Positions 50,212 through 62,396 of a stretch of DNA of 64,000 nucleotides are shown one piece after another. The DNA is taken from positions 1-64,000 of the forward strand of contig JAPYMA010000169.1 in assembly GCA_035041965.1 (NCBI GenBank), in the 5' to 3' direction. A program made the translations under genes and the position numbers. This DNA comes from Anisakis pegreffii. Taxonomy: Eukaryota; Nematoda; Chromadorea; Rhabditida; Anisakidae. Under the pieces are notes generated by a model that had not been told where the DNA came from, ran no database searches, and was given only the letters and a program-made list of their open reading frames with translations. Positions within the stretch are counted from its first letter, which is position 1; each line of letters opens with the position of its first letter.

Positions 50212-53200
50212 CTGAAGCAAACACTGTATTCACTGAAGGCTCCGATATTCGCTATATATACGTGCTGTGATGAAATTCATATGAATGCAGTGATACCCTC
50301 AAATAATACAGTGATACCCTCAAATAAATTAATGACACCCTAAAATAATTTTAATCGAGACATCTGAGAATTCTGGACTGAATTTTTGGATTCGGTATGG
50401 CTGTTTGGCTCTGAATATGGCTACGAATTCGATCAATACTCATTTAATGAGACGTTGATTGGGGGCAATGAGGAACACTCGACGGGGAAGTTTTTCAAAG
50501 AAATTTCGGGTTACTGATTCGAGGTCCTGATCGATGGTAAGGCACATGAGAGTGATACAAACGTCACTGACGAAAACAAACTTTTGAATGGTTGGCCAAT
50601 GTGATCAGATATTTGTTAGAGAGAGAAGTTTTTCTGATTCAATACCAAGAAGAAGTTACCTCCGTTTTTGCAGGCTTTGATCGGTGGACAGTAATTCTTT
50701 ACATTTGATTCGCATGAATAATTTGCACTGAATGAGCAGCAATTCCTGCAATCCGCACGAAAAACATCGATGAAAAATTGGATCAGTGCTTGACAGTAAT
50801 GCGTTATCCGCTATTCCGCTACTAGCAGAGCTATTTTTTCGGTAGCTTGGTAACTCGCCACTATTTTTGCATAACGGGAACTGGTAACGATAACTTCCGC
50901 TGCAGGAAATTTTCAGCAGCGAAAGATAGCGACAATATGTACTGTTTTCTTTGGTTAACGTTTCAGCGAGCTATTTTGCTTCAGCTTCTCTCTAGTTCTC
51001 ATCTACAGAGGAATGTTTTTTCGTGAAGCATCAAGATATCTAGAGGACCCACTTGCGCTTCACCACTACATTCCAACTTACGATACTCGCATTCGTCCGA
51101 ATTTAAATATTCAGTTGTACCTCAAGTGCTTGATATAAGTGCATCACTAAGTTATGTGATTTTAAATGGAGGTTTCGTTCGTACTGGGAAACTATGAAAT
51201 AACAACCAAATGATTTAGACGTAATGTTGATGCCGTTGAAAGGGAATGGAAAGGTGTGTGTAGGTTGCGGTCAGTTGATTATTTTGCATCTTTGAGCTTT
51301 GCTTATTTTGTCAATGATGAACTTTGTTTTCATTGTTAGATGGTGTTTATTGTTGAGCAGATTTTATGCTGTTGAATGATAGATTAAAATTCTCGACCGT
51401 TTAATGACGTAACGAGATTCTTTCCCCAACAAATCGGCAGTACGACGGCAAATTTTAAGGGGAGATTTGAAAGTAACGATTAGCGGAGTAATTTCATTTT
51501 ATCAAAAACTACCGCTATCTCTTCTGATCAGTGGTATGTTGAGTGATATTTTCATTACTTTTTTGTCAGCATTGCTATATGTGGATTATTTTCAGGGAAA
51601 AACGCTTTTTAGCAAATTAGCGATTGCCAAAGCTACTTTGTTATCATTGGTGTGCATTAAGCAATGACAATTCTGCTGAATGTGTGATGAAAGCATAGCA
51701 GAATAATGATACAGTGATCTCCCTGTTCCAGGTAAACTACGCTGTTCTTGATGGGAGCAAAACAATTCGACTGGAATAAAAGAGCACATAACAACATAGA
51801 GAAACAGGTTAGGCAGGAGAACAGAACAATTTTAACAGCAAAGCGCAACAAAAAATTTTCGGGACATTGTGGTACAGGAATGGAAGGGAACAGAATAGAA
51901 GTGCTCCGAAAATGACAGTGCAGAGCAAATGCCAAAAGTGTGGAACAGAGAAGTCACTGAGAGAGAATAAGAGGAACAGTGCAAAATTAGACTGCACTGC
52001 GCCAGTTCAGATTCAAGTTTGGCACTTCTTAATATTACCGCCACGTCGAGTTCCCTTATAGTCGGATTGCGTGCCCGAAATACCACTTTCAGGAAGTCGC
52101 GTAGTTCTCTCCATTTGACAGTTTCCCTGTTTAGCACATGGTCGGTGGACTTCTATAAAGATTCGAATTCAGCAAAACATTTGTGATTCATTCACCCGGC
52201 TGTAATGGAGCATGCTGGCAGCGAGAGACCAATTTCTCCAGACAGCAGAACAAGAAATGTGCATTCAACTGATAGAATGTGCGAGTGTCCTGAATCAGCA
52301 CCTTTTCACTATCGTTCCAAAAATTCATGAAATCGGTTCAATCAAGTCATTATTGCTCTCTGTAATGCACGAAACATGTTTTTGATCTCTTACGAGAATT
52401 TCAAAGTGTACGCATTTTTCATTTTGGTCTTTTTTGTCAGCTTCCGATGGGCCCGACAACGGTAGAGCTTAGATTGTTTGGTACCAAAAAGCTAGTGAAA
52501 ATAATGCACAAGTGCTTTAGGCTTCATCATCGCCACTATAAAATCGTAATATTGCATAGCATTTCTTCATTGCTAAGGCCTCCTTATTGTGGATTCGCAT
52601 TTGAACCTCTATAATTGACCAATTGGTTTGAAATCCTTTCTTTACATCGAAATTCTTTCATTTCTTTGAAGTCCTTTCAGATCATTTCATTTTTTAAAGC
52701 ACTGGAAATGTTTACGAGCATTCTCCCACCCGCTTATTCAAATGCTGTCCTCCAATATCTGATACTACCAGTCGGTTGGTTAAGATTCGCCAAGCGTAGT
52801 TCAGAAATAGTTCGGAATCCTTTGGTTGTTGTTTGCCGGGTGATACAATAAACGGATGCGAGCGCTGAAAGTGAATTAAAAATTGATCACGTTCGATATG
52901 CCAAACAAGAATAAGTCCTCCTGGGACAAGATTTATTAATGAAAAAAGCAAACATATTGTGAATGTGTTAATAAAGGCTTGAAACCTGTTGTAATTCTTT
53001 TATAATCCCATTTCGGAAAAGTAATGTTATTTTGACATCTATATACGAATACAAATCCTGATATCGCTGTTTATTTCTTTCGTTGATTCGGCTCACGCCC
53101 TGAAATGCCGCCTCACGAGTTTTCAGCACACAGGATGTTTTTTTTGAATGCTTCGACATCGAAAATTAAGCTGCTATGATTTTTTATCTGTGAAACAGAT

Positions 53201-53449
53201 TTGGCTTATTGTTTGGATTCACTGTAATATTTATCGATTTATGCAACTTTGAATAATTCATTACTCATTAAACTGCAATCAGTGCTTCATAAGACTAGCT
53301 TCTACTGAATCTATGATCAATTCAATATGAAGGGAATAATGTTCCCAAAAATAGTATCCAGAAAGTATAAAGGTGAATGATTGTCTCCCTTTATCTTACC
53401 AGTTGAAAAAAATTTGCTTTGATGCAATGTTTGTAGCAAAAATCTTCAC
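50212..53449. other. Mostly non-coding stretch with a few exon-like pieces
   Basis: 50291-50346 holds three near copies of agtgataccctcaaataa. 51150-51290 is the second copy of the duplicated segment. 52126-52039 (minus) is an exon-like frame with a GTAATA donor. 52968-53159 (minus) begins MSKHSKKTSCVLKTREAAFQ and ends at CAACAG|GTTTCA; it could be a further exon of the gene at 53.4-56.3 kb but does not join in phase. Confidence 0.35.
51150..51290 (+). repeat. Dispersed duplicated segment, copy 2
   Basis: It shares gttatgtgattttaaat, tggaggtttcgttcg and gacgtaatgttgatgccgtt with 47222-47384. An in-frame TAA (atgaaataacaacc) destroys the frame that is open in copy 1. Confidence 0.85.
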
Positions 53450-56308
53450 CATTTCCCATGCGACACTCATCGTCATGTTGGTTCTTACATCCCCGTAATT
53501 CTCTTCTGCACAGTAAATTCTGTCCCGCCTCAGGATTCCAACTACATTCGATGACTAATCGTTTCACTTTCGAACGAATTGTTGCCTGTATTCGCTTCGA
53601 ATTAAATTCACTTTTAGTTTCGTTTTACTTCGCAGTGTTCGAATGACTTCTGTGGTATGCAACATACATGCAACGGTACCGTTGCGTTAATGCCCAAAAT
53701 CTTTGCAGACATTTGCACTCAATTTTTTTTCTCAGTAATTCGTGCTTCATTTAGTTGCAAATTCTCCAAGATCGTTCGAATACAAATTTTCAATTTCGTG
53801 AGTTTATATTCGAGAGCTCGTCAGCGGAACGGGTTCGCAATAAATTATCAAACCTCTTCGACAATCGTTCTCTGAGTCTTTCTTTTTTTCCTCAATGTGA
53901 AATCCGGTCCATCATCCAGATCATTTGCTGCTGTCGCTAATTGTGAGTCATCATAATTAAATTTAACATAAGGGAGTCGCTCGCTGCGCGGTAAAGCATT
54001 TTGCTTCTCCATCAGTTCCAGTGTGTGTTGATTTATGCTAAATGATTCTATCAATTGCTGAGAGTTTAACTGGAGTACAAGTGAATGTCACTTCGCGTAG
54101 GAATAATCAGCTTTAGTCTGAATTGGTTTTCACTGATCAAATTCCAATGCATAGGGATGAATTGTTGCTTCTGTTAACTATGAAACTGCCGAAGGCACAT
54201 TTCTGAGATCAAATGTGAGAATCATGTTTCGATCCGATCGAGTGTTTGATAGAAACTGATCCTATGAATTCGCCCCTCACATCTACTTTTGTTAACTGAA
54301 CTTTCCATTCCCATCTTCTGAATTTAAGGCGAAAGAAAAAAAACAATTTCTTAATAAAAGCGTTATATATTGAAACGAACTTGCTTCCTTCAAGTTTAAT
54401 TTCAGCCTCGAACCTCGCGATTTCGAGAAGCTGTGGATCTAATCCCAGAATGCTGGAAGAGAAAATACTGTGATTGTGAATATCATTCTTTCATTATTGG
54501 ACAATTCATTATAGTTGTGCTTTTCATAAAAGGTTCATTATTAGAGGCATTAAATGTGACAAATGAATGCTGGATAGAAGTTACCAATGCAATTCCTACT
54601 ACTGTACTGCACAATTTGATAGGACTTTCAGATTTTGTCACATTGAATTATCACAAAGTTGATTTGAATCGTTGAACGAATGTGTACAATTATTAAACAG
54701 ACACGAATCAACCCTCACCATACTTGCATCGATGGACCATACGAACGCAGAAGGTTATTCCCAGGAGCTTTTGCGTGAATTATAAACGGTGCCTTATCGA
54801 AATTCAATTCTTTTTCCTCTAACTTCCATTGTATCATAACGCAGCTTAATAATATTCGATTAGATTCTGTAGCATTTGCTAAAAGCTGCACTCTTAACCA
54901 CCTTGAAGCACATCAAATATATTTGAAATAAATCATTCTATGAAACGCTCTCACTTCTGCAGAAATGAGTTTTCTAGGTCGCCATTTGTATTGAATGCCA
55001 TCAACGAATACGAAGAGCCCCATACTCCCCACGTGGCCTCGTAATAAGTTTTGAATCTGAAATTTCACTTAAGGTGATTTGTAAACATCAAGTAGTTGAT
55101 TGACAATTATTGTTTGCCATTTCCATTTTGCAGAGAATCGTTTTTGCCGATTGCGAACAAAATGATCGCGAACGTGAACATGCTGACTGCAAACAAAAGT
55201 TGAACGGAATGTGAAACACTTTAAAATTTACTTCAGAAATTTTGAGCTAGACAACTGTTGTCATTCTGTACGGCTGTCGTCAAATTATTGCACACTCTTA
55301 CTATGTAGCGTTTATTTGGTCAAAATCTTATGCTAATTTTATGTTTGCAAGAATGTTCATGTGATCTGATAAGAGCTCGTTTTTTTCTGCGGTGATGAAA
55401 ACTTCAAAATACGACGCCTTATGGTTAGATTTCATTTTCTAAACATTTTTATTCAACTACACGCATTCGGTATCACTGTCACTCTCATGCTCAGTAGTTT
55501 GTTACGTTGTTTGTTTTTGATAAACTGCTAGTGTTGCGAAAACGAATGAGAACGAAAAGACATCACTGAAAAAGCGATAAAAAATATTACTTTTCTTCCA
55601 GATTATACGCGTCCGCTTCACACGGAGGAAGTAGTATAATTGCCCTGAGCTGCTGCCTTTGCCAGGCTGCTTTTAGATCTTGCAAATGGTTAAACGTTAC
55701 CGCCTGTAAACGTATTTTCATTCATTTAAACAACTGAACGTTAGTTGTATCAAAGAAAGGATTCAGTAGTGTGCTGCGGGGGCGGGAAAAAGTCAGTGAT
55801 CTGGAAAGTCGGAGGTGAATTTAGCAGTCGGAGATTCCGAGAACGCAGTCGGCTCGAAAAAACTCGGAGACGAGGATGGTTACTCGGGGCGGGATCCCCC
55901 GCAACACTTTAGCATTCACTATTGAATGCAGTTCCTCACACTTCACTGTCACAAAACTGCTGCATAAATGAACGAATGACAATCGTACGTTCTCATGGTT
56001 CGTGGAACATTTTGGTGAAACTCGTTGAATATATTCGTAATTTCTCGACGAACACATCCGTAGTAATTCCTTCTAATAATGCAGTATGGGTGCAACTTCG
56101 ATTTCGATTGCACGTGTGCTTTTTTTTCGGCGATCTTTCATTACATTTTACGAGCAGTGAGTTTAGTTTCGGAATGTGGGCCAGCAAATTCTGAATGAAA
56201 CGAGAATTATTGAGTGAAAAAGCATACCCCATTGCTATATGCCTCTTCATACCTTGTTAATTCTTCGGGCGGATCTGGCTGTTCAATTTGTGGATGTGGT
56301 ATTGCCAT
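53450..56308 (-). CDS. Unrecognised multi-exon protein with a cysteine cluster, 5' end at a probable trans-splice site
   Basis: The start ATG (56308) follows TTCTTCCAG by 12 bases. Exon 1, 56308-56253, reads MAIPHPQIEQPDPPE.. and ends AAG|GTATGA. Further exons are 55703-55591 (HLQDLKAAWQRQQLRAIILL), 55056-54955, 54892-54724 (VMIQWKLEEKELNFDKAPFI), 54057-53854 (LPRSERLPYVKFNYDD; then a basic LRKKRKTQR) and 53585-53450 (VKRLVIECSWNP, LLCRRELRGCKNQHDDEC). The phases of exons 2-3-4 and of 4-5-6 agree. Exon 3 is also open in phase 0 (SMGLFVFVDGIQYKWRPR) if exon 4 starts at 54885. Exon 1 ends in phase 2 but exon 2 must begin in phase 0, so an exon is missing. The C-x6-C-x7-C cluster recalls ZFC3H1-type fingers only loosely. 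The basic motif suggests a nuclear protein. The 3' end is unknown. Confidence 0.55.
54409..54675 (+). CDS. Weak candidate exon on the opposite strand
   Basis: A TTTAATTTCAG acceptor precedes an open frame of about 88 codons (PRTSRFREAVDLIPECWKRK.., a hydrophobic FIIGQFIIVVLFIK, then NECWIEVTNA) ending at a stop. It lies in an intron of the minus-strand gene. No partner exon or family recognised; it may be a chance frame. Confidence 0.2.
   Translation, partial: RTSRFREAVDLIPECWKRKYCDCEYHSFIIGQFIIVVLFIKGSLLEALNVTNECWIEVTNAIPTTVLHNLIGLSDFVTLNYHKVDLNR
55769..55908. mobile_element. GC-rich miniature inverted-repeat element
   Basis: The left end gtgtgctgcgggggcggg and the reverse complement of the right end (agtgttgcgggggatcccg) are inverted repeats differing by a 1-2-base gap. 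The interior has repeated agtcgg(a) and actcgg words. TA precedes the left end, but a matching right TA is not clear. It resembles the other GC-rich TA elements in style but not in sequence and lies within an intron of the minus-strand gene. Confidence 0.6.
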
Positions 56309-57569
56309 AGTCAGTTTAATCTGGAAGAATATTTGGTATGAAACATCGAACAGCACTACTTTTACACCAGTTGAATTCAGTTCTGAAAACTGACTGAGTA
56401 GCAGAACGCCTTTCATCATGCACTATTCAAATTCATTTTATATTACATTGTCGATCTTCAGTATTGATTATCTGCTACCTACAATAAATTGTGGCACCTT
56501 AATTAGTCATTTACATTTAATAAATATTAGTTTCGGTTGTACTAATTATAAGGTCCCAAAAACCAACGATAATTATTTTACGCTCTTCCTAAAGGAGCAT
56601 TGTCCTATGATTGAAGTTGCTGTATTGGGAACGAGAATTCTTATGACGAAATCGCTCTGGATTCACGTGACCTGCGTTGAGTTGATAAATGAAATCTTCT
56701 GAGCCTGATAGGAGTCAGTGGACCTAGCATGTCAAGAGGAAGCCGTGCACGCTTCAGCATAAATCACTTCGTCCCGCGTGAATGGAGAGCTCGCAGAGAG
56801 AGGGCTGTCGGTTAGGATTAAAGTGAGGTTAACATGCATGAACAATATCAAATAAGCACTTTGCATATTTCCTCTTGTTTCGGATAGAATGAGCGTTGAA
56901 AATGTTGTCGGCTCCAAATATTGTATCTTTTAGGACTGAAGATTGCTCGATAGTGAACTATCAATGAAACTTTCCCGATATGATAGGAAGAATAAAAGTA
57001 ACACTAAATTATTGACCATTGTCATACAACGTTGCATTCTGTTTGCGTTACTTCGAATGAAAGCTTGAAAGATAACTGACCAAGTTCTTCGCCGATTTTT
57101 GAAAGGCCAACAAAATTTGAATGCAGAAGTCATTTAATAGTTTAGACTTGTTGGATTTATGTGGTTATTTGCTTACCGAATTTGATGGAATGACTGGACA
57201 AGAGGCGCTATAGATATGAACGAAGAAATTTTCACATTTTGATGACGGAAAGCTGAGTGTGTTTCGAAAGGGATAACAAAGAAGGAGAATGATTTGGAAA
57301 GCACATTCCTTTTGAATGATTATCAAAAAGTCAATGAGTCATTGAATCTTCAAAACTTCCTACACCTTCAAACCTTATTGTGCGTCATGAGATAATTCAA
57401 ACAAAAAACATTCTTACAAACATATTCAAGTGCCAAAAAGACAGTGAACCTCATTTTTACATATAAACTGATCATTGCTCAGCAAGGATTTTTTCCGGTG
57501 AGGTGAGGGGTGGGGAGAGGTTAGACGCAACATAGTCTAGCCTTGTAAAGCCGAAATTTCAGAAGACTC

Positions 57570-57620
57570 AAAAAGACTCAATTCGGCTCGGAAATTTCGG
57601 AGCCGAATTGAGTCTTTTTT
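57570..57620. repeat. Perfect ~50-base palindromic hairpin
   Basis: aaaaagactcaattcggctc pairs with gagccgaattgagtcttttt around ggaaatttcg, which is itself largely palindromic. Upstream words (ccgaaatttcagaagactca) repeat parts of the arm. Confidence 0.88.
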
Positions 57621-58475
57621 TTCAAATCTGTGTATCACCACAAGGAGTCGAAAGGAATATATTTTCATTAAAACTATAAAAGCAATGGTAAAGAAATTGC
57701 AGGACTAATATTGTACCAATAATAATGACAATAAAAAGACAATTCTAAATTTATGAAATACGCAATAAGCACCGGTCTGCAGTTCAACTCACTTGCAACT
57801 GCACATCAGTTCATCCTATTGCATCGACTATTCCAAGTTGTGGGTCCAAATGCACAAGGGCAGCAGACTGATTTTCCTTCTTGTTAAAGTGAATTTCCGT
57901 CCTCAATCAGCGTTCTCATGTTTGAAAAGATAGTTCAGCGACATTTAAAAATTATATTCCCCAAGTAAAAACATGAAATGGGGAACCCTACAAGGGTTCC
58001 AAAATCTTCCGGTCTTAAGAGAGAGAAGAGCAAGGCATTTGAATTGACGTGATGCAGCTGGGTAATTGGCTGCCGGTACCGTAATCAATCGCTCCGGCTC
58101 AGTTACACGTACAATTGTGGTGTAAATGATTACAAAGTAATATAGTGTTCTGTTCTCTCCCTTCATTCCCTTTTTCCTTTCTCGTTTCTTATTCCTTCTT
58201 CTTCCACACTACAGGGCGGGGTGGGGGGAAAGCGCTTTTCGAAATTTAAGGTAAGCCAAGACGAAAATCACTTCAACGTATGCATTTTTAAGAAGGCTAG
58301 AACGAACTCTACTGGTATACACTTATCTACACCACAGACAGCGGCTGCAGTGATTTAAGGGGTGCGGGCAAGGAAAAGGTTGAGAACCAATGTCCCAGAA
58401 TGTACCTCTTCCTCTAGATCCTTCTGTGATCAATACGTTGCTTTAATGTCGTTAAAGACATTCCAAGAAGCTATC

Positions 58476-58497
58476 GCGGAGACTGTTCAGTCTCCGC
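58476..58497. repeat. Short perfect inverted repeat
   Basis: gcggagactg-tt-cagtctccgc: 10-base arms and a 2-base centre. No function can be assigned. Confidence 0.8.
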
Positions 58498-59949
58498 CGA
58501 GTGGTTGTGTTAAGATCGCAATCAGTTCTCCAGTGCACATAATGCAAAACATTCCAAAGAGATAAACACGTTTCGTTTCGTCTTGAAGAGGAAATGTGGG
58601 AATATCAATTACGAATTCGAATATCACGAGAGTATTAGAACTTATTAGAATTAATTAGAATTAGGAACTTCAGAACGGTGAAGATTTTATGTTGATCTTT
58701 GAACAGCCTTTGAACACATCTTTGAACACATCGTTCAACGTCAGGCTGATCTCCCAATGGAAGAATTTTCGAATATTCCTCAAGCAGTGAACCAATCTGC
58801 CAAAATAATTCCCTCAAATTCGCTGTTAAACACTACAAATTAAACGCTACAAAACTCTCGTTCGCTAACAGAATCGTTAAAGCACCGATCTTACTCTCCC
58901 AACATATTGTCTCCTCACAATTGCTGCAGATATTTAAATGCAGACTCCGATCTATTCCAGCAAATAAAATCGGATCATAACCTTGTTAAAATATCGTCAA
59001 CTATTTGACAAGGAGAGGTAGAGAAACCTAAGGAAGGAGTTACTCCACTCACTTAATTCTATTCATTCCGACTTTATTGGTTCAATAACATGCATATAAT
59101 TTGATTTTTCCCCGTTTTTCTACTTTACTCCTCTCTCCAACACCAACTGGATCAGTATCCTCGCCACATTGTAATCATTCACACCTAACATAGCTGCACA
59201 TATTATTATGCGAATAACAGCCGTATCCTTTCTCAGCGAGAACAAAACAACATTACACTGCCATACAACTTTTCTGAAGCCATATAGCTCAGCGATCTCG
59301 GACGGAATGCTAGCGGTGTACTTTTAGCAAACATTCGAGGTACTCAAGTTCCAACCATTCGGAAGATCATAAGTACGGTAGGTTTGAATTCAGTGCTTGT
59401 CAATGTTACAGCGCGATTATGTATTCACATACCTTAATTATGGGAAAATGCGTATTCACTTGCACTCGAACATTTAGCAGAAGACAGCGGAAGTCTCAAA
59501 AAAGTAGCTCGCCAAATATTGACCAAAGATAGTGTCGCGATTGGACAATCACCAAAAAAGAATCTAAATTACGAAAAGAAAGATGATTCATGAATCTTAA
59601 GAGTTCCCATGAAAGTCTTAAAAGACAAAACAAAAGGTAAGATAAGCAATATGATAAGAAGGGAAGCAAAAATGAAAGCTATCATGCTAGATGTAGCAAA
59701 AATATAAGACTCTTAAAATCAGCAAATAGAATATACTATCATATCTTTATAATGTAGGTCGTCGAACTGGGGAATCCGTTTTCACTTGTATTTATTCGTA
59801 TCAACATTATGACTATCATGTTGTTATTATCATAAGTATCATTAATATATTTTGATTGCTATTATTATTACTAGTTACACTGTTGTAAGGATCATATGAG
59901 CTACGAATTCTTGAGCGACTGATATGTTCGAATCCGTTCGTAAATGATT

Positions 59950-60135
59950 ATTCGTCTGGGAACGGGGTCCCCATCGGGGACCCCGGCGGGGAACGCGGGT
60001 AGCGCTCCCTCCCCCGCGCAATTTGCTCCCCGACTTTTTCGCGGGGACCTCTCCCACCCCGTCCACTTTCGCTCCCCAACGGGGAGGACGAGCTCCTCGT
60101 TCTCCCCTTCGGGGAGGACGGAGAGCGCGAACATC
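59950..60135. mobile_element. GC-rich miniature element (copy 2)
   Basis: It shares with the element at 39008 the words tccccatcggggaccccg, gggaacgcggg, gcgcaatttgctccccgact and tcgcggggacc, then has extra nested palindromes (ctccccaacggggaggacga, ctccccttcggggaggac). The ends are not clearly preserved. Open frames across it are translations of the repeat. Confidence 0.7.
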
Positions 60136-60292
60136 TAATTGAAAATGGTGAAAGACCGCTGCAACACTTTCAATATTGTCTTGTTGTCTTGAAATGTGAG
60201 TATAAGATGCACTTAAAAGAAAACTACTTAAAAAAAATAGGAAAAATGTTTAAAAAATTGAAATTTTGTTTAAAAAATTAAGTTGAAATGCT

Positions 60293-60445
60293 CTCCGCTC
60301 TCCCCGTCGGGGAACGCGGGGAGCGGTCATTCCCCGACGGGGTCCCCCCGCGTAAGTTGCTCCTCGACTTTTTCACGGGTACTCCCCCGTCCAAATTAGT
60401 CCCCGCGGGGAACCCCCGGGCGAAAAATTGCTCGCCGACGAACAC
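60293..60445. mobile_element. GC-rich miniature element (copy 3)
   Basis: The right end ctcgccgacgaacac is the same terminus as in copy 1 (cgacgaacac), and the core gttgctcctcgactttttca matches copies 1 and 2. The left end lacks the GTGTTCG terminus, so this copy is truncated or rearranged. It lies about 160 bases from copy 2. Confidence 0.7.
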
Positions 60446-60449
60446 CAGC

Positions 60450-60650
60450 CTTATTACTATCATCATTGTTGTTATTATCATTATTAGCATTATCATTATT
60501 ATTATTATTATTATTATTGTCAGTCTTCGTTGTGACTCTCATTATTATTATCATTTAGTACTATTAATTAATAGTTATTATCGTTATCATCATTGTTGAT
60601 TACTATTAATTATTATTGTTACATTATCGTTGATACGATCGGTATTTTAA
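60450..60650. repeat. ATT/ATC-rich microsatellite
   Basis: (att)n with atc and gtt interruptions directly follows the GC-rich copy 3. The Ile-rich open frame through it is an artefact. Confidence 0.85.
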
Positions 60651-62396
60651 TATCATTATTGCATGATGCTTTAATTACCCAAGTTTGAGTAATAAAACGA
60701 ACAAGTGTAGATTCGTTGCAGATTGTCTCTTAAGTTATCGCCACTTTATGACGCTAAAAAAACTATTGCAGCGGAAGCTATCGCTGCAAACTCCCGCTAC
60801 TTGAATAAAGTAGCGCGCATCGCGCTAGCGGGAAAAGTGCTCCGCTAGTAAATATTGGAATAGCGCGCTTTTACCCATCTCTAAAAATAGTAACTTCTTG
60901 TAGCGGGAGGGAGAGGAGAGTAACGATGGCTTGCCAGACCATCAAAGGAGGCAATGTAGCATGAGAACCACTGCTTTGTATAGTGAACAATTTGGTATAT
61001 GATGTTCGCCAAAAAGCAAAAACAATCGCGTCGAAAGAGATACTCAGCGTGAAGCAGTAGGTGAGCTGCATAGTACAGCCGAAAAATGTTCGTATCATTT
61101 CGCCTCACAGTTCTTACCCATTTTGGCGATTACGACAGGAAGTGAACCGAAAAAAAAAGAAGAAGAAAATTGATATTGTGACGAGTGAATTTGGAACATT
61201 GTGTTGAATAATATGAACCACGCAGTGTATATTCACTGGAAATTTAGTAGGTATTGGATGAATAATGCAACAACGATGAAATAAAATCAGAAATTGATCA
61301 TCAGTAAATTTTCGTACCATGCTGCCGCCTTATTTACATTGCACCCTACGTATGTTCATATCATAACCACTGATAACGAGCACTTTTGTTGATTAAAGGC
61401 AAACCATGAATGCCCACGTAACAACAAAAACTAAATCGAATGTTTTATAGCATTGCCATGGACATCAAAAAGTACCAACAGTTTGACAATTCAGCCATAT
61501 CGTTGCGGCTCAGAATCTCTTATTCAAATCGTATATTTAACTGAGTTGCTCACAGGCAACACTCTTCAGTAAAACATTTGAAGCATCTCAATCGTATGCT
61601 CACACACCTGCTCAGCTTACATGTTTGCGAAGAGTGATTGCGCTTTGATTGCTGCAGTTTGAATGGGCCCTACTGGGTTTCACACAACATGTTGTTCTCG
61701 CTAATATTTCTCCATCTTGTGAACATCAACTCGTTGTTTCATTAAATACTGAATCAGTGTCACATGTTCGACAAGTAGAGTGGAAAATTTGGATAACACT
61801 CCTTATAAAGCTTGTTTCAGTTCTTCTGACTTGTAACCTTTGTTGCTGAAAATGCGAACGAGATTGTAAACAATTGCGGCACTTTATTGGGCTATAGCAG
61901 CTAATGGGAACAGTGATAATAGTACTGGTAACGATTATAACAATCACTAAAATAATAAAAAAGACAAGTGCCGCATCGTTATCGGAATCATATGGCTTTT
62001 GAATTTTTGGAAGCCACTGACACTCATTCCTTAAACCATGCGATTCTTGTCACTAAAAGTACAATCGAACAGTCTCGTGAGAAATTACCTGATTGTATTT
62101 CTTGCATAGTTATTTAGGGATTACAAGGCAGTTGCTATGCACTGCTGGTTTTTGATCATGAATTTGGTTGAAACTTTCATTCAGCATACTCACAATTTTT
62201 TTCCCTGTCATCAAAAAATTCTTATATAAAATCGCATGATATTGTGTGCAATCAAAAGATAAGAACAGAGTGCAAGAAATACAAATTTCTCACGTAGCTA
62301 ATTAAGTCTATGCAAGCAATCGCTAGTAGCGTAACTCCTCTTCTAGGAAACAAGTGAAACGAAGTATCTGGCCAATGAACGCCGTGCGTAGGCCTT

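Larger units (their letters stand above)
56321..62396. other. Long gene-poor stretch
   Basis: It holds hairpins at 57570-57620 and 58476-58497, two GC-rich elements at 59.95-60.45 kb and an ATT microsatellite. Open frames such as 57945-58166 (-), 58362-58565 (+) and 60871-61108 (-) have fair composition but no splice partners or recognisable product. Confidence 0.35.

Noticed and set aside
50780..50940. Possible relationship between 50.78-50.94 kb and 60.73-60.88 kb (shared ccgctatt, gctgcag, tagcgggaa words)
   Set aside because: Only scattered short words match; no continuous alignment could be made by eye.
55139..55216. Plus-strand exon-like frame RIVFADCEQNDREREHADCK
   Set aside because: Follows a good TTTTGCAG but is short, has no upstream partner and lies in an intron of the minus-strand gene.
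60871..61108. Two overlapping minus-strand frames of 75 codons
   Set aside because: Both frames look equally plausible, neither has splice partners, and neither matches a known protein.
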